Numbered from the stretch's first letter, positions 11,878 through 24,207 are shown. The stretch: DNA of 64,000 nucleotides from Breviolum minutum Mf 1.05b.01 (GCA_000507305.1 DF239143.1:233423-297422), one strand, 5' to 3'. Notes: a model not told the origin generated them from the sequence alone. Numbers and translations are program-made.

Positions 11878-12040
11878 ATCCCTCTCTTCCCATCCGCCCC
11901 TTCCACCCTTCCACGAGTCATCCCCGAACGGCACCTGAATTTTCATACGGTTGGCCGTGGCACGGTGCAAGCCCGGATACCACACGGGATGTTCAATGAG
12001 ACCAATCCTTGGGGTTTTTCCAAGCGCCGACTTTTTCAGA

Positions 12041-12147
12041 ATACCCTCCAGGGAACTACAGTAACATATCCCACCGAAAGGGAAGTTGGGAAACTCATCG
12101 ACTCAAAATGCCATTTTTGGGGGATATGTTAGTTCTTTGGAGAGTAT
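12041..12147. mobile_element. ACCCTCCAGGGAAC-family MITE
   Basis: ATACCCTCCAGGGAACT at the left; AGTTCTTTGGAGAGTAT at the right with mismatches; the interior is nearly the same as the 10,655 copy. Confidence 0.75.
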
Positions 12148-12603
12148 GCTGTTTTTTCTTCAGAGAATCTCAGCATTGCGGAAGCCCCGCAAACTCCAAC
12201 AATTTTCGGGGTTGCGGTTAGATACAATGGTGGTACGTTAGCCTGTTCCCCCCCAAGTAAGAATCACCACCAGGATTTTTGATGATTTTTTGGGTCTCCC
12301 AAAATTCAAGCTTCGACTTGTTACTGGGAAGGGGAGCATCACAAGTGGCCCGCTGTGGAGGTCAAGAAACCCTTGAAACAATCGCATGATAAGGCAAAAG
12401 ACTCACCAATTTGGGGGGTTACCCCTAGTGCAATTGTACAGTTCATCATTACTTCGCGGGTATGGAATTTTCAGATATTTGCGGAACTACAGTCTTGCAT
12501 AAACCCAAAATATCAGCAATGAAGGGTTATATCCGTATCCCAACCTCACCGTCAATTTACTGGTTCAGAATCTTCTATTGCTCAGCAGTTCTAATCCAAA
12601 ATA

Positions 12604-13134
12604 TCATCTTAATCTAGCACATACGGTGTATGAACATCTCAACTTTTTCGAGAGATAATACAAGAAGTGAGTGGTTGGCATATGTATTTGATGGTAATTT
12701 AGATGTAACGGGGGATACATTTGACAAACTTTTATATGTTGCTTCTCGTAACTTACATCGGATGTTACGAGGGCAGAATTGACGAGGTAGGGTTCATATT
12801 GATTGATTGGACCTGAATTTTCCTGCTTTAACTTTTTAATGAAACGGTTGATGGACGAAATCCTGCACCAGTTGACATGGTAAACATCCCATTCTTTACA
12901 GGGTTTTATACATCCCAGGTGGTTGTTTGGGATTTCTTCCATCAACAGTATCTCAACCTTTTTTTCGTCGCAAAAGTGTGCCAACTGCAACCCCGCGTTT
13001 GCCACCCCAACCAAAAAAATTCCAAGCATCCATTTGGCCCACAACACCGCCTGGAGTTCAGGAGTGAAAAAACGATGTTTGTCCACATCCAAACACTTCA
13101 AGATGTCGACCAAAACATTCAAAATTTGAAATGA
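12604..13134 (-). pseudogene. Membrane-protein-like exon interrupted by a GTTGATGG-family element
   Basis: The minus strand reads DILKCLDVDKHRFFTPELQ, then a hydrophobic stretch (WMLGIFLVGVANAGL), then HFCDEKKVEIL, where it meets the left end of an inverted-repeat element (12844-12950). The frame happens to stay open through the element and continues beyond. The upstream part looks like real coding sequence of a membrane protein. The element end facing downstream has CAACCG instead of CAACAG, so clean splicing is doubtful. Confidence 0.3.
12844..12950. mobile_element. GTTGATGG-family MITE inserted in coding-like sequence
   Basis: Left ACGGTTGATGGACGAAATCC, right GGGATTTCTTCCATCAACAG. Confidence 0.7.
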
Positions 13135-13890
13135 CCACTTTTTGGCATCGTTTTATTCCTTTGTAGAAGATTCATTCGTAGACCAAAAATCACCCATGCC
13201 TACAACTATCGGGGGAGCCGCAGACTGAGGTCTGGCCATAAATTCTACGAAATGAGTTCCAAACATGACCTCCGAGGGACCGGTTTTCTGTTATGTCTAG
13301 TCATAGTCCATGGGAAATTTACCGGTCGCATTCTCCGCCTGGGTTTTCTTTTTTCAAGATCTCGGAAAAATGAGGAAGTGTACGTTGTCATCCTGCGATA
13401 CGCCTCCTGCAGGAGTATTAATCAAAAAGTAAACAACAATAGTTTGATAGACAGTGATTTGGGATTGGATGCAACACCTCCAAGTAACAGTTGAAATGTC
13501 ACTGTTTTATGCTTCAGCAATCCATCTAACCACCTGTCAATGTACCAAACAAGGGACAGAATATTGAATTGGGATCAACTTCTTTCGCGGATTTCTTCTA
13601 TCAAAAGTAGGGGTTCCATGTGTAGAAATATGATATCCTGGTTGTGACTGTCAAGACGAAGGTTCAACCATGACACAGCGAGGCGTCCCCAGGAGGATAC
13701 TTTCAAAATTGCACACCCTTGCCTGCATTTCAATCCGAAAAAAAGAACATCATTTTCCATGCAAATCAGAGAGATCTTTTCAATGGCTCATTTTTTCAGG
13801 TCAAGGAAGAAACATGCCGGATTCCAACAATGAGCTGACAACAAAAAAACTCTTGCATTTTTGTGACTTTTCTCAGGTGCCTTGTAGCAG

Positions 13891-14010
13891 GTGTCTCCCG
13901 GACTGGCGGTTTTACACGGCGCTGAGGAGTCTTCTGCATGCTTCTTCTGCGGGACAACCGTGGAAGTCGACAACGGCAGTAAGGCTTGGGATGTGTTTCA
14001 TGGGCATATA
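13891..14010 (+). CDS. Candidate exon with CFFC cysteine pair
   Basis: Plus-strand frame reading LAVLHGAEESSACFFCGTTV and then VDNGSKAWDVFHGHIR. The CxxC pair and composition are coding-like. Borders are not secured, and other frames are also open here. Confidence 0.25.
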
Positions 14011-14167
14011 AGGGTAGCCCCGCCCACCCCTGCAATGCCACGTTTCCCCGCAAGAAAGGCCCGCCGGCCGCAAATTTTTTCGGGATCAGGAAGCCCACCA
14101 TTTTCTCCACCCGAATCATATGAATTTCCATCCGAACCGATTCCCATGAATAGATGGATTGGGATGT

Positions 14168-14297
14168 TACTGTTGATGCTTCAGAAATCCCAAGGCCAAC
14201 CACCGTTTGGATGTACAAAACACTGTAAATAATGGGATAAACCTACCGTTCCCTCAACTGGTGAGTGATCAACGTATTTCTAAACCGTCAACAGTAG
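14168..14297. mobile_element. GTTGATGG-family MITE
   Basis: Left TTACTGTTGATG, right CGTCAACAGTAGT; the interior matches the 3535-3666 copy (CCAACCACC.TTTGGATGTA). Confidence 0.7.
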
Positions 14298-14309
14298 TAT
14301 TGGCTAGTT

Positions 14310-14411
14310 GGTGGTTGAACCAACCCGTTTAAAAAATATGCGCTCGTCAAATTGGGAATCATTTCCCCAAGGTTCGGAGTGAAATTTAAAAAACTTGAAA
14401 CCACCACCTAT
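14310..14411. mobile_element. GTTGGTGG-family MITE copy
   Basis: Left GTTGGTGGTTGAACC, right GAAACCACCACCTA; adjoins a nested element cluster. Confidence 0.7.
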
Positions 14412-14615
14412 GGCCGATCAACTCCTTATATTGGGGATAAACTCATCCCACCTTTACTACTTAGAGGTTCAGGATACTTAGTAAGTGGATAGTAACCAGG
14501 GTTATAACCTCTATAGGTGGGTTATATGTCCCCTAACTAGGGTTATAAACCTATATACATATAACGAGTTACTAAGTATTCTGAACCTCTAAGTAGGAAA
14601 TCCTTATATTGGGTC
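14412..14615. mobile_element. Nested pair of inverted-repeat elements
   Basis: An inner element 14459-14595 has TACTTAGAGGTTCAGGATAC at the left and its mirror GTATTCTGAACCTCTAAGTA at the right. It interrupts an outer sequence (CCGATCAACTCCTTATATTG) that recurs in reverse near 17,758-17,800. Confidence 0.65.
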
Positions 14616-15223
14616 CCTATAAACCCCTGGAATGGGATTGGGCCAATAGAATTTCCACCCAAAATCCCAGTTGCGGGGCCAACTATTTGTGGATTCTGCT
14701 GAAAAAAAACGCTTGCATTTTTCGCAAAAAAAACAAGGGCAACGGTGGAAATCTGTGGAAAAAAACCGGCCAAACATATGGGCTTTTGTTGTTTTTCTAG
14801 GATGGCATCCAAGAGGTCTTTTCAACAAGAAAGGAAGGGTTTTCACATGTTTCACCACACCGAGTCTTCGTCAATCAAACCTGTTGAGTTCCAGATTGGG
14901 GATGGTTTGCCTGGGGATCAAAACGATACAAGCTGAATATCGGTTGGTCGGCATCGATTCGGGGTATTTGTGGGTCCTGCTTATATACCTTCAAATGGTA
15001 AAAACAAGGTTCAATCATGCATGGGCGATGTGAAAGGCACCCCTTTCATGAGTTACCGGTTGGGGGGGGGGGGGGCAAAATGGCCCCAAAAAAATCCAAA
15101 AATCGCCTCAGGATTTGCGAAAATTTTAGTGTGACTTCCCATGAAAACTGGGCGGCAAAACCGGCCCAGTGGTTGCGGAAAAAAATCGGTTTTTTAGACC
15201 AACTTCTATCACCAAAATTTCAA

Positions 15224-15382
15224 TACTTGGAGGATCATCCCAGTTAGTAAGTAGTTAGCAACCACCAATTATAAGCCATAAAAAGGCCATTTGTAAAGGG
15301 AACAACCCCAGTTAGGGGACTTACTAACTACTAACCATGGTTATTAACCACTTACGTCCGTCCTGAGATGATCCTCTAAGTA
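15224..15382. mobile_element. CTTGGAGGATCATCCCA-family MITE, core in reverse orientation
   Basis: Left TACTTGGAGGATCATCCCA, right GAGATGATCCTCTAAGTA. Confidence 0.85.
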
Positions 15383-15667
15383 GCACCAACTTCTACCCTC
15401 AGCTCTTTGGGTATTTTTGACTTTGACAGATATTTTGGGCAAAGGCTGGGATGGGTTGGGGGTAGGGAAAATCACGGCCCTTTAAGGTGAATCGGAGCAA
15501 TCATCAATAGAATTTGGGGGAATTTCCGTTGTATTCCAAGACCACCCACTTTGCAAGACCACATGGATTTTTGGGGTTCAAAACGGAATCAGCGGCGAAA
15601 TTGATGACAACAAGACTTTCATAGGTATCTATATAGCATACTGGCAAGCTTTTTTTCACTGGTACTT

Positions 15668-16066
15668 GGAGGATCATCCCACCCTTGGACCCCAAAACCA
15701 TGAAAAATGGAGGTTTTACACCCCCAATATATATGGGTTGTGACCCCCTAAAAATGAAGGTTTTGGGTTCCCATGGCACTTACTATTCAGGATCACCCCC
15801 CCATTTATTTCCGCCATGGAGGATGCTGCCATTTTGGGTCCGGGGTCCCACTGGCCCAAAAAATCGATCCTTCAGTGGTCCAGCATCGGCAGGGCCAGGT
15901 GCCTTGGCTTGTTCCTCGGAGGAGGTCAAGTGTTCGCAACGTTCAAGTTGGCTTGGACGATTCTACCATGGGAACCCAAAACCTTCATTTTTAGGGGTTA
16001 CTTCACCCATATATTGGGGGGTTAAAACCTTCATTTTTCCATGGGTTGTTGGGGTCCAAGGGTACT
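15668..16066. repeat. Two related inverted-repeat blocks flanking about 190 bp
   Basis: 15668-15776 and 15967-16066 share ATGAAGGTTTTGGGTTCCCA in opposite orientations, and both carry CCCATATAT-type centres. The intervening 190 bp is open in several frames. Confidence 0.6.
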
Positions 16067-16265
16067 GGGTATATGAACCCCTTCGGAATTGGGGTTGATG
16101 AGTTTAATCCCCCATAAAAATGGAATTTTATCAGGGGAATTTCGACCCTTGTGACTCTCCATTGAATCCTGGTTGGTTAATGAAGGGGTCCTTATTTCAT
16201 GGCAAATCAAAATCCCAACAGCAAAAGACCAAGGTCAACTGGAAATCCAAGTCGACTGCTTTCAT

Positions 16266-16352
16266 GGGAACCTAAGGGGACCCCCCAATGGTTAAGAGTC
16301 CTAACAAGGCGTTATTTCTTGGGGGGGGCATTGCAGGGGTCCCCTTAGGTTC
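16266..16352. mobile_element. Small palindromic element (GAACCTAAGGGGACCCC)
   Basis: GAACCTAAGGGGACCCC at the left and GGGGTCCCCTTAGGTTC at the right are a perfect inverted pair. Confidence 0.7.
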
Positions 16353-17025
16353 ACATGATACTTTTTTTTGAGTGGGTGTTTTTCAATAAAGGCTATTGCT
16401 TTAGTGAGAGTTTGTAATCAACAATTCCTCCGGACATGTCTTTTTGTGGTCGACTTGACTTCCAGGGTTCCTATCATCACATACAGGTGATGAATGTGGA
16501 GGTTTACTCAACGATAAATATTACTATCTGCCTGTAGATTCATGGGAGGTGCAACTCAAAACGCTTGGTAGATTTTCCGTTGAGCTACGTGGGATTGGAG
16601 GGCAATGTCGTTTAGGACTTGCATGAGGCTTGATGACAATCATGACAGAGTTGAGGCGTGATCAATGCCTAGGCTAAGATGATGGGATATAATGTTGACA
16701 ATTTAAACTAGCAAAACTTGCAAGGACTGCTATGATACGTGTAAATCATACTTGGATTGCAAAAATGGAATGTTGTTGAAGGTGATACCAACGAACTATG
16801 GTAGTAACTCTAAGAATGACAGCCACATCACCATCCTCAAAAATCTCCCATTTCCTCAAAAAATCTAGGCCTAAATCATAATAATGCACAGAACCTGGAT
16901 GCAACACCGACATAGCCGATGGTCAAGTCGTCGAAATTTTCAAGCACCACTCTCCAAGAGTCCAAAAACTGGCCGGGAATCCAACAAAATCCATGGAGAA
17001 ATATTGTGTGGTAAGGCAGCCATAT

Positions 17026-17133
17026 GGATGTTTCCTTAAATGGTGGTACCCCCAAATCATCCATTTTAATAGGGTTTTCCTCTATAAACCATCCATTTTG
17101 GGGGGGTTTCCCCCTATTTTTCGGAAACACCCA
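17026..17133. mobile_element. GTTTCCAAAAATAG-family palindromic MITE, diverged
   Basis: Left TGTTTCCTTAAATGGTGG, right CCCTATTTTTCGGAAACA, same AATCATCCATTTTAATAGGG interior. Confidence 0.7.
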
Positions 17134-17398
17134 TATTCTACCTATAGCCATTCTTTGTGGCCCTATCCTTTTTTGGGAATTTTGCAACCAAAAAAAATGG
17201 CGCCCAAAGAGGAAAAAAACCCTTCAGGGCTTCCGCACGGAGGCCTCTTTCTCATGTTCATGTGCTCCTTCCTGTCGAGCCAAGGCGAATTGCTTCTCCA
17301 GAGGTGAAGGACCCGCCTCGCAGGTGATGAAGAAACGCCCAAACAGACAGGTTTGCCGGAGAAACCCTACGTAGGTTTGGTGGTAGGTTGGACCACTA

Positions 17399-17513
17399 AT
17401 ACTGTTGATGGACAAAATCCTGCACCACCAAGGATGATGATTATCCCATTTTTTATAGGGTTTTAACCATCCCAGCTATTGCAGGATTCCTTCCATCAAC
17501 AGTATTTGTTGGG
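17399..17513. mobile_element. GTTGATGG-family MITE with extended perfect ends
   Basis: AATACTGTTGATGG at the left and CCATCAACAGTATT at the right are perfect inverted repeats; the interior shares AATCCTGCACCA with the 12,844 and 20,236 copies. Confidence 0.8.
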
Positions 17514-18188
17514 ATTTGTTTTTGAAAAACCCCTGAAGGGCCGGTTTGGGCTGAGATGATCGAAAATTGGTATCCAACTTGATTTAACTTTTTATTTTTC
17601 ATATGTGCTGGGGTCTAAACTTGCCATGGGTTTTCCTTGTGGTAGGTCGATTTTCACTCATCGGGGTTTTGTTGGGACCCATTATTTTTGGATTCCTGTC
17701 ATTAAATTCCGGAGGGGTTTTTATATACCCAATAAGGATTCCCTGTTTATCAAAGGTGGGATGAGTTTATCCCCAATATAACGAGCTGATCGACCCCAGC
17801 ACATCTCTTGTCAAGAAAAAAATTGGGGCTCTGACTGTATTGTCCTTCTCCATTGCTTCAGCTTTCTTCAAAAGCTGGTTCGGCGGATCCTCTGACAAAA
17901 AAGTCCCGAAACGACATCATCACAAAGAGATGATGAAAAAACGATGGAAAGTTCAAAGTGATCGTTTCGGAAAAATGGTTTCAAAGAGATCCCGAAACGA
18001 CATCACCACGAAAACCATGGAAGAAACCAACGGTTGAAAGTGCGAATCTTTCCACACTTTTACTGTTCAAGATCAACAAAAGATGGCAATGCAAGGCACT
18101 TTTCATCCGATGGATTCCCTATACAATTTGAACGTCCTGATTTTGTTGCGGAAAACTTCCTCCATGTTTATGAAGCATTACCCTAAAC

Positions 18189-18264
18189 AATCCAGGTATG
18201 ATATGTTTACCTACATTTGGTTGATTCTGTTGTAAATGTAGGTAAATATACCATACATGGATTG
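18189..18264. mobile_element. Short palindromic element (ATGTAGGTAAATATACCAT family)
   Basis: TATGTTTACCTACAT at the left, ATGTAGGTAAATATACCATA at the right. Confidence 0.65.
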
Positions 18265-18660
18265 TATGGGTTGTAAGATCCCTACAGGTATTCTAAACAT
18301 GTGATGATGGCAATGATGGCTTCGGAATCAGCCCGAGATGGCCGGAAATTTGGGACGAGACTTCGAGTAAAAAAAACTCAAAATGAAAAAATAAATACAC
18401 TCCCGCAAACCAACACCATTGCTATGTCACTCCGAATTCTAACGTTGAAGCCATTGGAAAAAAAAAGCAGGTGTCTTGCTTGGACAAGGCTTCCATTTTG
18501 AGGGTCCTACACTCCGGTCAACTGATTTTGTGATTGAACCACCCAAAAAAAACTGGTTTTCCTTGTTTTTGACACTTCGGAAGACCACCAAACCAAAGGA
18601 ACCCAGACAAAACTCAGAAATTGCGAGCACAAAAAGATGGTGAGCTCGGAAAATGGTCGG

Positions 18661-18824
18661 AAAGTCACCCACCTGGAGGATCATCCCAGCTAGTAAGTAG
18701 TTGGTAACCACCATTTATAAGCCATTTAGGCCATTTGTAAAGGGAACAACCCCAGTTAGGGAACTTACTAGCCATGGTTATCAACCACTTACTAAATGGG
18801 ATGATCCTCCAAGAAAGTCACCCA
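18661..18824. mobile_element. CTTGGAGGATCATCCCA-family MITE with 11-bp target-site duplication
   Basis: The element 18672-18813 (CCTGGAGGATCATCCCA...TGGGATGATCCTCCAAG) is flanked directly on both sides by AAAGTCACCCA (18661-18671 and 18814-18824), as expected for transposition. Confidence 0.9.
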
Positions 18825-18940
18825 TGGAATTTTCTCCTTCAGAAAACCATCGGTCCAGCGACAAACAGAATCTTGTTTTAAAAAAAATGTATTTCTTGGG
18901 GTGAACCCCAGCGATGGCATGCCGGTCAAATAAAAATCAC

Positions 18941-19117
18941 TGGTTGGTGGTTGAACCAACCCCTTTGAAAAATATCTCGTCAAAATGGGTTCATCTTCCC
19001 CAAGTTTCGGGGTGTAAATAAAAAATATTTGAAACCACCACCCAGTTAATCATCTCTTTCTGTTTTTTGGTTAGGGATCTCTTTTTGACCCTTCACTTTC
19101 TGGTATTTTGGGTGGTA
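18941..19117. repeat. GTTGGTGG-family element plus shared downstream block
   Basis: Near-identical over its length to 1945-2137, including sequence beyond the element end. Confidence 0.75.
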
Positions 19118-20235
19118 TTATCCAACCAAATTTCATACACAAAGTGGGATGTTTTCTTTCCCATCTCCGCAAAAATCGGCCTGTTTTTTTTTTGTTGGCT
19201 CATTTTTGGCCATTCCTTTCGTTTCGTTTCGGACCCAGAACCTCCACCGTATCTGAGAAGCCCGACTTTGGCGGCCTTTAAGATAAAATCTGGAGGCTGC
19301 TGTCCCTGTCGAAAGTTGGGCACTCTCGGATAAATTGCACACCCCGAAAAGTAGGAATCAAAACAACCCTTGTTGTTGACATTCCATTTGTAATTTATAA
19401 TGGTTTTTCGTAATATTTGGGGATCCTTTTGTTTTCAATGGCGTGTTTAATATTGGCTATGTTACTTTAACCAAGAGGTAAAGAACATCACCTCCCCCCA
19501 TTTTTCTTAGGTTTGTTCCCCCTCAGATCATCCTGGTGATCCTAGGGGAAATTTATTGCTGCCCAAACAACGCATCCCCGCCAAGCTGAAGGGCCTTCCC
19601 CAAAAAAAAGACTGTCAACAGGGTAGGAATAAGCAATTGGTGGGGGGGGTAGTAAGGGGGGGGGGTGGTAGTTGAACATCTTGTGATTATATGACAAATA
19701 AACCTAAACAATACACTCTTGGAAAGGGGAAATCTTGTAAAATTCACCACGGCATTTGCATGACGTTTGATCCCCCCCCAAAAAAAGGGGTCCCGTTTTT
19801 CATGACCCCCTTTTTTTTGGAACCAAGTGCCTGGCACCTGAAAAACCACCCGGGACCTGATGTTTTTCCCCATGGGGACGTGATTTTTCAGGGGTGCCAA
19901 GGTCACACCAACCGTTTTTGTTGAATCTTTGGTGACAGTTTGTGGATTTTTTTCTTGGTAGAGCCGCATGGTTTTTCAGGATTGAGGTCCGTCAAGTCTC
20001 TCTAAAGGTCGCCAAGTACCACCAGTTGAGCAGCGTTCAGAGGCCATGAATGAGGCACAAAATGAGGTCCTGATGGTTTAGTGATGGAAAAATAAGCATT
20101 TAAAATAACAAAATCTTGGGTAGTAAAATTGGCTACAAGGATATAAACTAGATAACCAGCATGGCCCGGGATTTTCCATATCCAACGTAAACCTTCCAAT
20201 CAACGAAAGCTTCCGAACACCTACAAATGAGCCAT

Positions 20236-20311
20236 ATTCTTGATGGAAGAAATCCTGCACCGGTTGATAGGTAGTAGTGTATCTCAGCATCCCAGGTGGT
20301 GCAGGATTTCT
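20236..20311. mobile_element. Short GTTGATGG-family derivative
   Basis: GAAGAAATCCTGCACC at the left and GGTGCAGGATTTCTT at the right are inverted; the outer GTTGATGG is degraded. Confidence 0.6.
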
Positions 20312-20669
20312 TATTTAGGATTAGACCCGGGGCAGCCATGAAACCCACCCAGGTCCACAACAAATATGCCACCCAGTCAGTCAAACTAGGTCAAAATCGA
20401 AACAACCCAAGAAATAGGATTCTTGAATACCAACGTACTGACGTAGTGTTATGTACAAATACCTAGACCCCAAATGACTCTTGCTTCGATTGAAAAGGGC
20501 TTTGTTTTGGAGGTCAGTTGACCTTCAAAAAATAGATTTCAGTGGAGTTCCCAGGCTTAAAAAAACCAGGGCAGTTTTTGTTCATCCCCTCAAGTCAACA
20601 AATCCTCATTTTGAACGTCCCCAAATTTCCACCCCAAAAAAACTCCACTACCTCCCCTGAAGCACGCAG

Positions 20670-20840
20670 GTGCACCCGGACCTCAACGGGGGTGGAGGTC
20701 GGAGCAACCCCGGAGGACGATCGGGTCAACATGGACTCAACATGGCTGGGGCGTTATATTTGGGGATGCCCATGCCACGCATGCCAATTCCGTCACCCGA
20801 ATGGAATCCTGAACGGCTCCTTGAAGCCAAAAAAATTTTG
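20670..20840 (+). CDS. Candidate Gly/Met/Pro-rich exon
   Basis: Plus-strand frame with HPDLNGGGGRSNPGGRSGQH, then MAGALYLGMPMPRMPIPS and EWNPERLLEAKKILG. Low-complexity Gly/Arg followed by a helical tail resembles an RNA-binding-protein linker, but no domain is recognisable. It overlaps frames on the other strand. Confidence 0.3.
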
Positions 20841-21037
20841 GGTCCGGATGGTTTCGGATGGTTTTTTTTCGGATGAATTTTCCACCCCTGGGAAATTGAA
20901 AAATTTGGTGACGGCTTTTTGCGGGGAAACCAGGTGAACTGAGTGTCAATTTTCCAGGGGTGGTTCCCCAAAAATGATTTTTGGAGATTCGCTTCCCAAA
21001 ATAAATTATCCCCGAATATCGGACCACGTCGCCAAAA

Positions 21038-21292
21038 TCATGACCAAAAGCTGTCAGCACCAAAATTAGGGATGCTACGAAATTGAAAAAAAAACTTCCC
21101 TTGGCCATCATTCTGCACAGTGCAACTCGCATCCCAAAGATCTTGGGTGAATAGTCCCACAAGAGCATCCTGACAAGTCCAAAGTTCTTGGGCTGTCTTC
21201 AAAAGACCATCTACAAAACCTCCAACGTTTTTCAAGGGCTGTTTGGAATAGCTCAAAGGGAACACTAAGTCACTAGGTGATGGTTGAACCAA
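21038..21292 (-). CDS. Candidate exon, unknown product
   Basis: Minus-strand frame reading DLVFPLSYSKQPLKNVGGFV, then LLKTAQELWTCQDALVGLF and TQDLWDASCTVQNDGQGK before a run of Phe codons and a stop. The helical, coding-like composition lies outside any recognised inverted-repeat element. Confidence 0.3.
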   Translation of the reverse strand: MVQPSPSDLVFPLSYSKQPLKNVGGFVDGLLKTAQELWTCQDALVGLFTQDLWDASCTVQNDGQGKFFFQFRSIPNFGADSFWS

Positions 21293-22664
21293 ACCATTTC
21301 AATCTTCCGAACCAAGTCCCAGGGTTGAAATCAATTTTTTTGAAAACACAAGAAAAAGACATTCAGCAACCACTCCAAGTTGGTGGTTTCAACCAATTTT
21401 TTTCGTCAAATTGGAAATCATTTCCCCAATTTTCGGGGTGAGAATTAAAAATAATTCAAAGTGACCTTTAAACATCCCCAAACGTTGGCGGTCGCGATTC
21501 GACGATTCGCCTTTCAGTTCGGGTCACTTAAAACCATCCCAAAAAGGTCACAAAGACTTGCCAATCTTGTGAATATCTCCCAAGGGATGCGAATTGGGCC
21601 CCCCAAGGTCCAATCCTAACTTGGATAGACTCGGTTGGCGACAAATTTTGGGATCAGCCCCTGCCCCCAATGGCCCGAATGACTCAACAGACTGACCGTT
21701 TTGAAAACCGTGAAAACGAGAACTGACTGAAGAATCCCAGTGACCGAGTTTTTTTTTTTTTAATCAACCACTTGAATCAAGTGCCCATTTCCAACAAAAA
21801 AACACCTCAAATCTTAAAAAGACAAAAAAAAAGACTTTTGGGGGTTGTTTTTTTTTTCCACCGCGTCCATCAGCAACTTCATTCCTGATGACCCTGATGA
21901 AGTTGCTTTTCAATTAAAAAAAAAAACAGGCGCCCATGCATCTTCCCCTCCACTGGAGGCAGCCTAGCAATGCCGAAGTTGCTCTGCCGTTCAATAGTTT
22001 TTTCCTGTGAATATCCAGGTCTTCTTCCCTATCTTCCATCTATATATTATGGTTTTTGATACGTTTTTTGTTGGCTTCTTAAATTTTTCGATGAGGTGAA
22101 TGTCTGGTGAAAAAAAAATCGGATGAAATGTGGGATCCACCTCAGAGGTCTCACCAAAAATTGCGAGTGAACGTGACCCGGGTGAGTGAAAACGTGACCC
22201 TTTCAATGGTTGGTTAAGTGACCTCCAACGTTTGGGGATACATCCAGGTCACTTTAATTGAGATTTATGATTGACCCGAACTCAAAAGGTTGGTTGGAGT
22301 TGTTGATGACCTCCAACTGGAGACTGGGGGATTTTTTTAATCCGGTCACTTTGGATTCGGTACTTCACTCGGTGGCGGATCCCGGCGGTCTCTCGGATTG
22401 GATCACGGGAGGGCACAGTTGGCAAAAAAAATCGTCGTTGACAACGACGTTTTTGGGTACTGAAAAAAAACAAGTAGATCATAAGTTGGACCTAAAATTT
22501 ATGATTTATATTGCATATATAATCTATAACTGTTCCACTTGTTAGTTGGTTTGAACATCCACTAAGTCCCAAAATGGATGGGGGGTTCACCTATTGAGTT
22601 GATAGTTTAATATGTAGTTGAGTTATTTCTATTCAAAAAATCGGTTGGATATGATATAATTATC

Positions 22665-22769
22665 CTCCCTGAAACTAACAGCTCGCCCCAAAAAATGGAT
22701 GGTTGAAAACAACTACTTTCCTATTGGGGAAAACTATTTTCAAGTGCTTTTGCTGTTAGTTTCAGGGAG
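22665..22769. mobile_element. CTCCCTGAAACTAACA-family MITE
   Basis: CTCCCTGAAACTAACAG at the left and CTGTTAGTTTCAGGGAG at the right are a perfect inverted pair. Confidence 0.85.
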
Positions 22770-24096
22770 AAAAATCCATGTAGTCTTCATTCGACCTTTG
22801 GAACCCTCATCTACCAACAAATGAAGAAAACGGAGCCACACATCTCCACGAAGACCCTGGGGGTCCAAGTCGACCATTAAATAATCAAAAATAACTTAGT
22901 CTTATGGAAGTTCAACCATTGTTTTAGTAGGGATTTATGATTCACAATTTTCAGGGGACTATTTTTTCTAATGGTCTTTGACTTCCAACGGGTGATTCAC
23001 CGGGCTTTGGTCCAGTCGAAACATTCGACTAAACACCAATTTTTCCACACCACACGCCTGACTTCTATCGGACCGCTGGAAGGAAGGCCCTTGGCCCAAA
23101 TAGATCACCCCCTCAGTGCGAGGCAACGGCTTAAAACCCCACATTTTTCCACGGTGAATATTCCCAAGTCACAAGAGATCATGTTTCCATTTTTCGGTGG
23201 TTTGGTGGAGATCATGTTTCGGGTGGGTTTTCCCCACCCAGAAAAACAACAAAAAGTGGGGAACCAGCAAAGGGCACGCGTCGCTTCCCAACCGTCGCGT
23301 CGGCACGCAGGCACGGTGGGGTTCACCGAAGCACTTGCCGCGGTTCCCCCCAAAAAAACCGACGAGGAAGCAGAGGGCTTAGCTCCCAAGGTCACTGCTG
23401 AACTTGTCAGATTTTGTGGCACCAAAACCACCTCTTGCGCCGCAAAAAAAACACCGAAATCTGGTGAGCAGTAGTGTTCCCGCCTTACTGCCGCCATGAT
23501 GGATCAGTTGGCCAACGGCCACATGGCGAGAGAAGATTTTTCAAGAAGGCAAGCTGCTGGCTGGAAGCAGGTTGGGAAAGGGTTCTTCCAATCAGCAATT
23601 TTCGTGGCCGAAAGCGCCAGTTGCAGGAGAGAGTCCACGAAGCACTGGCAGCCAACTCTTGTGGAAATGACGCGTCATTTATATAACCATATTCTCATTT
23701 AAGAGGTGTGCCGGGATTTGCAGTTAGGTATCACCGTTGGCATCCTTCAAAGCACAAATTGAGAAGTCAAACGAGTTTGACAGATTTGCATGTCCCACCG
23801 TACGGTCGGAAGACGCGCAGGCCCGGCCTTCTACTGATCAAAACTTAAAACAGACGCCTCGGTTGAGCAAATTCATGGAATTTCGGAGCTTCATTGAAGA
23901 AAAATACAGGGATCATTATATTACCAACCCAAACAATGCACTATTAAATGCACTATTACAAGGAAAATCCTTCAAAAATTGCCATAGATTTGTATGAAGT
24001 TTGATTCCCCCCAAAATTTAGGGTCCAATTTAATGACCCCTGAAATCCGTCCGACCAAAATTCAAACGACCACAAAGTTCTCGACCCTCAAAAAAA

Positions 24097-24207
24097 CCCT
24101 GAAGTTTAACATGACATAGCCCCTGAAAATGGATGCTTGGAAAACAAGCCTTTCCTATTTTGGGAAGGTACCTTTTCAGGGAGTTTATGTTAAACTTCTG
24201 GAGGGTA
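24097..24207. mobile_element. CTCCCTGAAACTAACA-related MITE (GTTAACATAGCCCC subtype)
   Basis: Left CCCTGAAGTTTAACATGACA, right TTTATGTTAAACTTCTGGAG. Confidence 0.7.

Noticed and set aside
21730-21910. Bacterial-type terminator or riboswitch among poly-T runs
   Set aside because: The homopolymer runs are common throughout this region and have no stable upstream stem or associated gene.
22971-23497. Protein-coding gene of 130-167 codons
   Set aside because: Both strands are open over the same interval with comparable composition (GC-richer local sequence). No domain or splice border distinguishes them.
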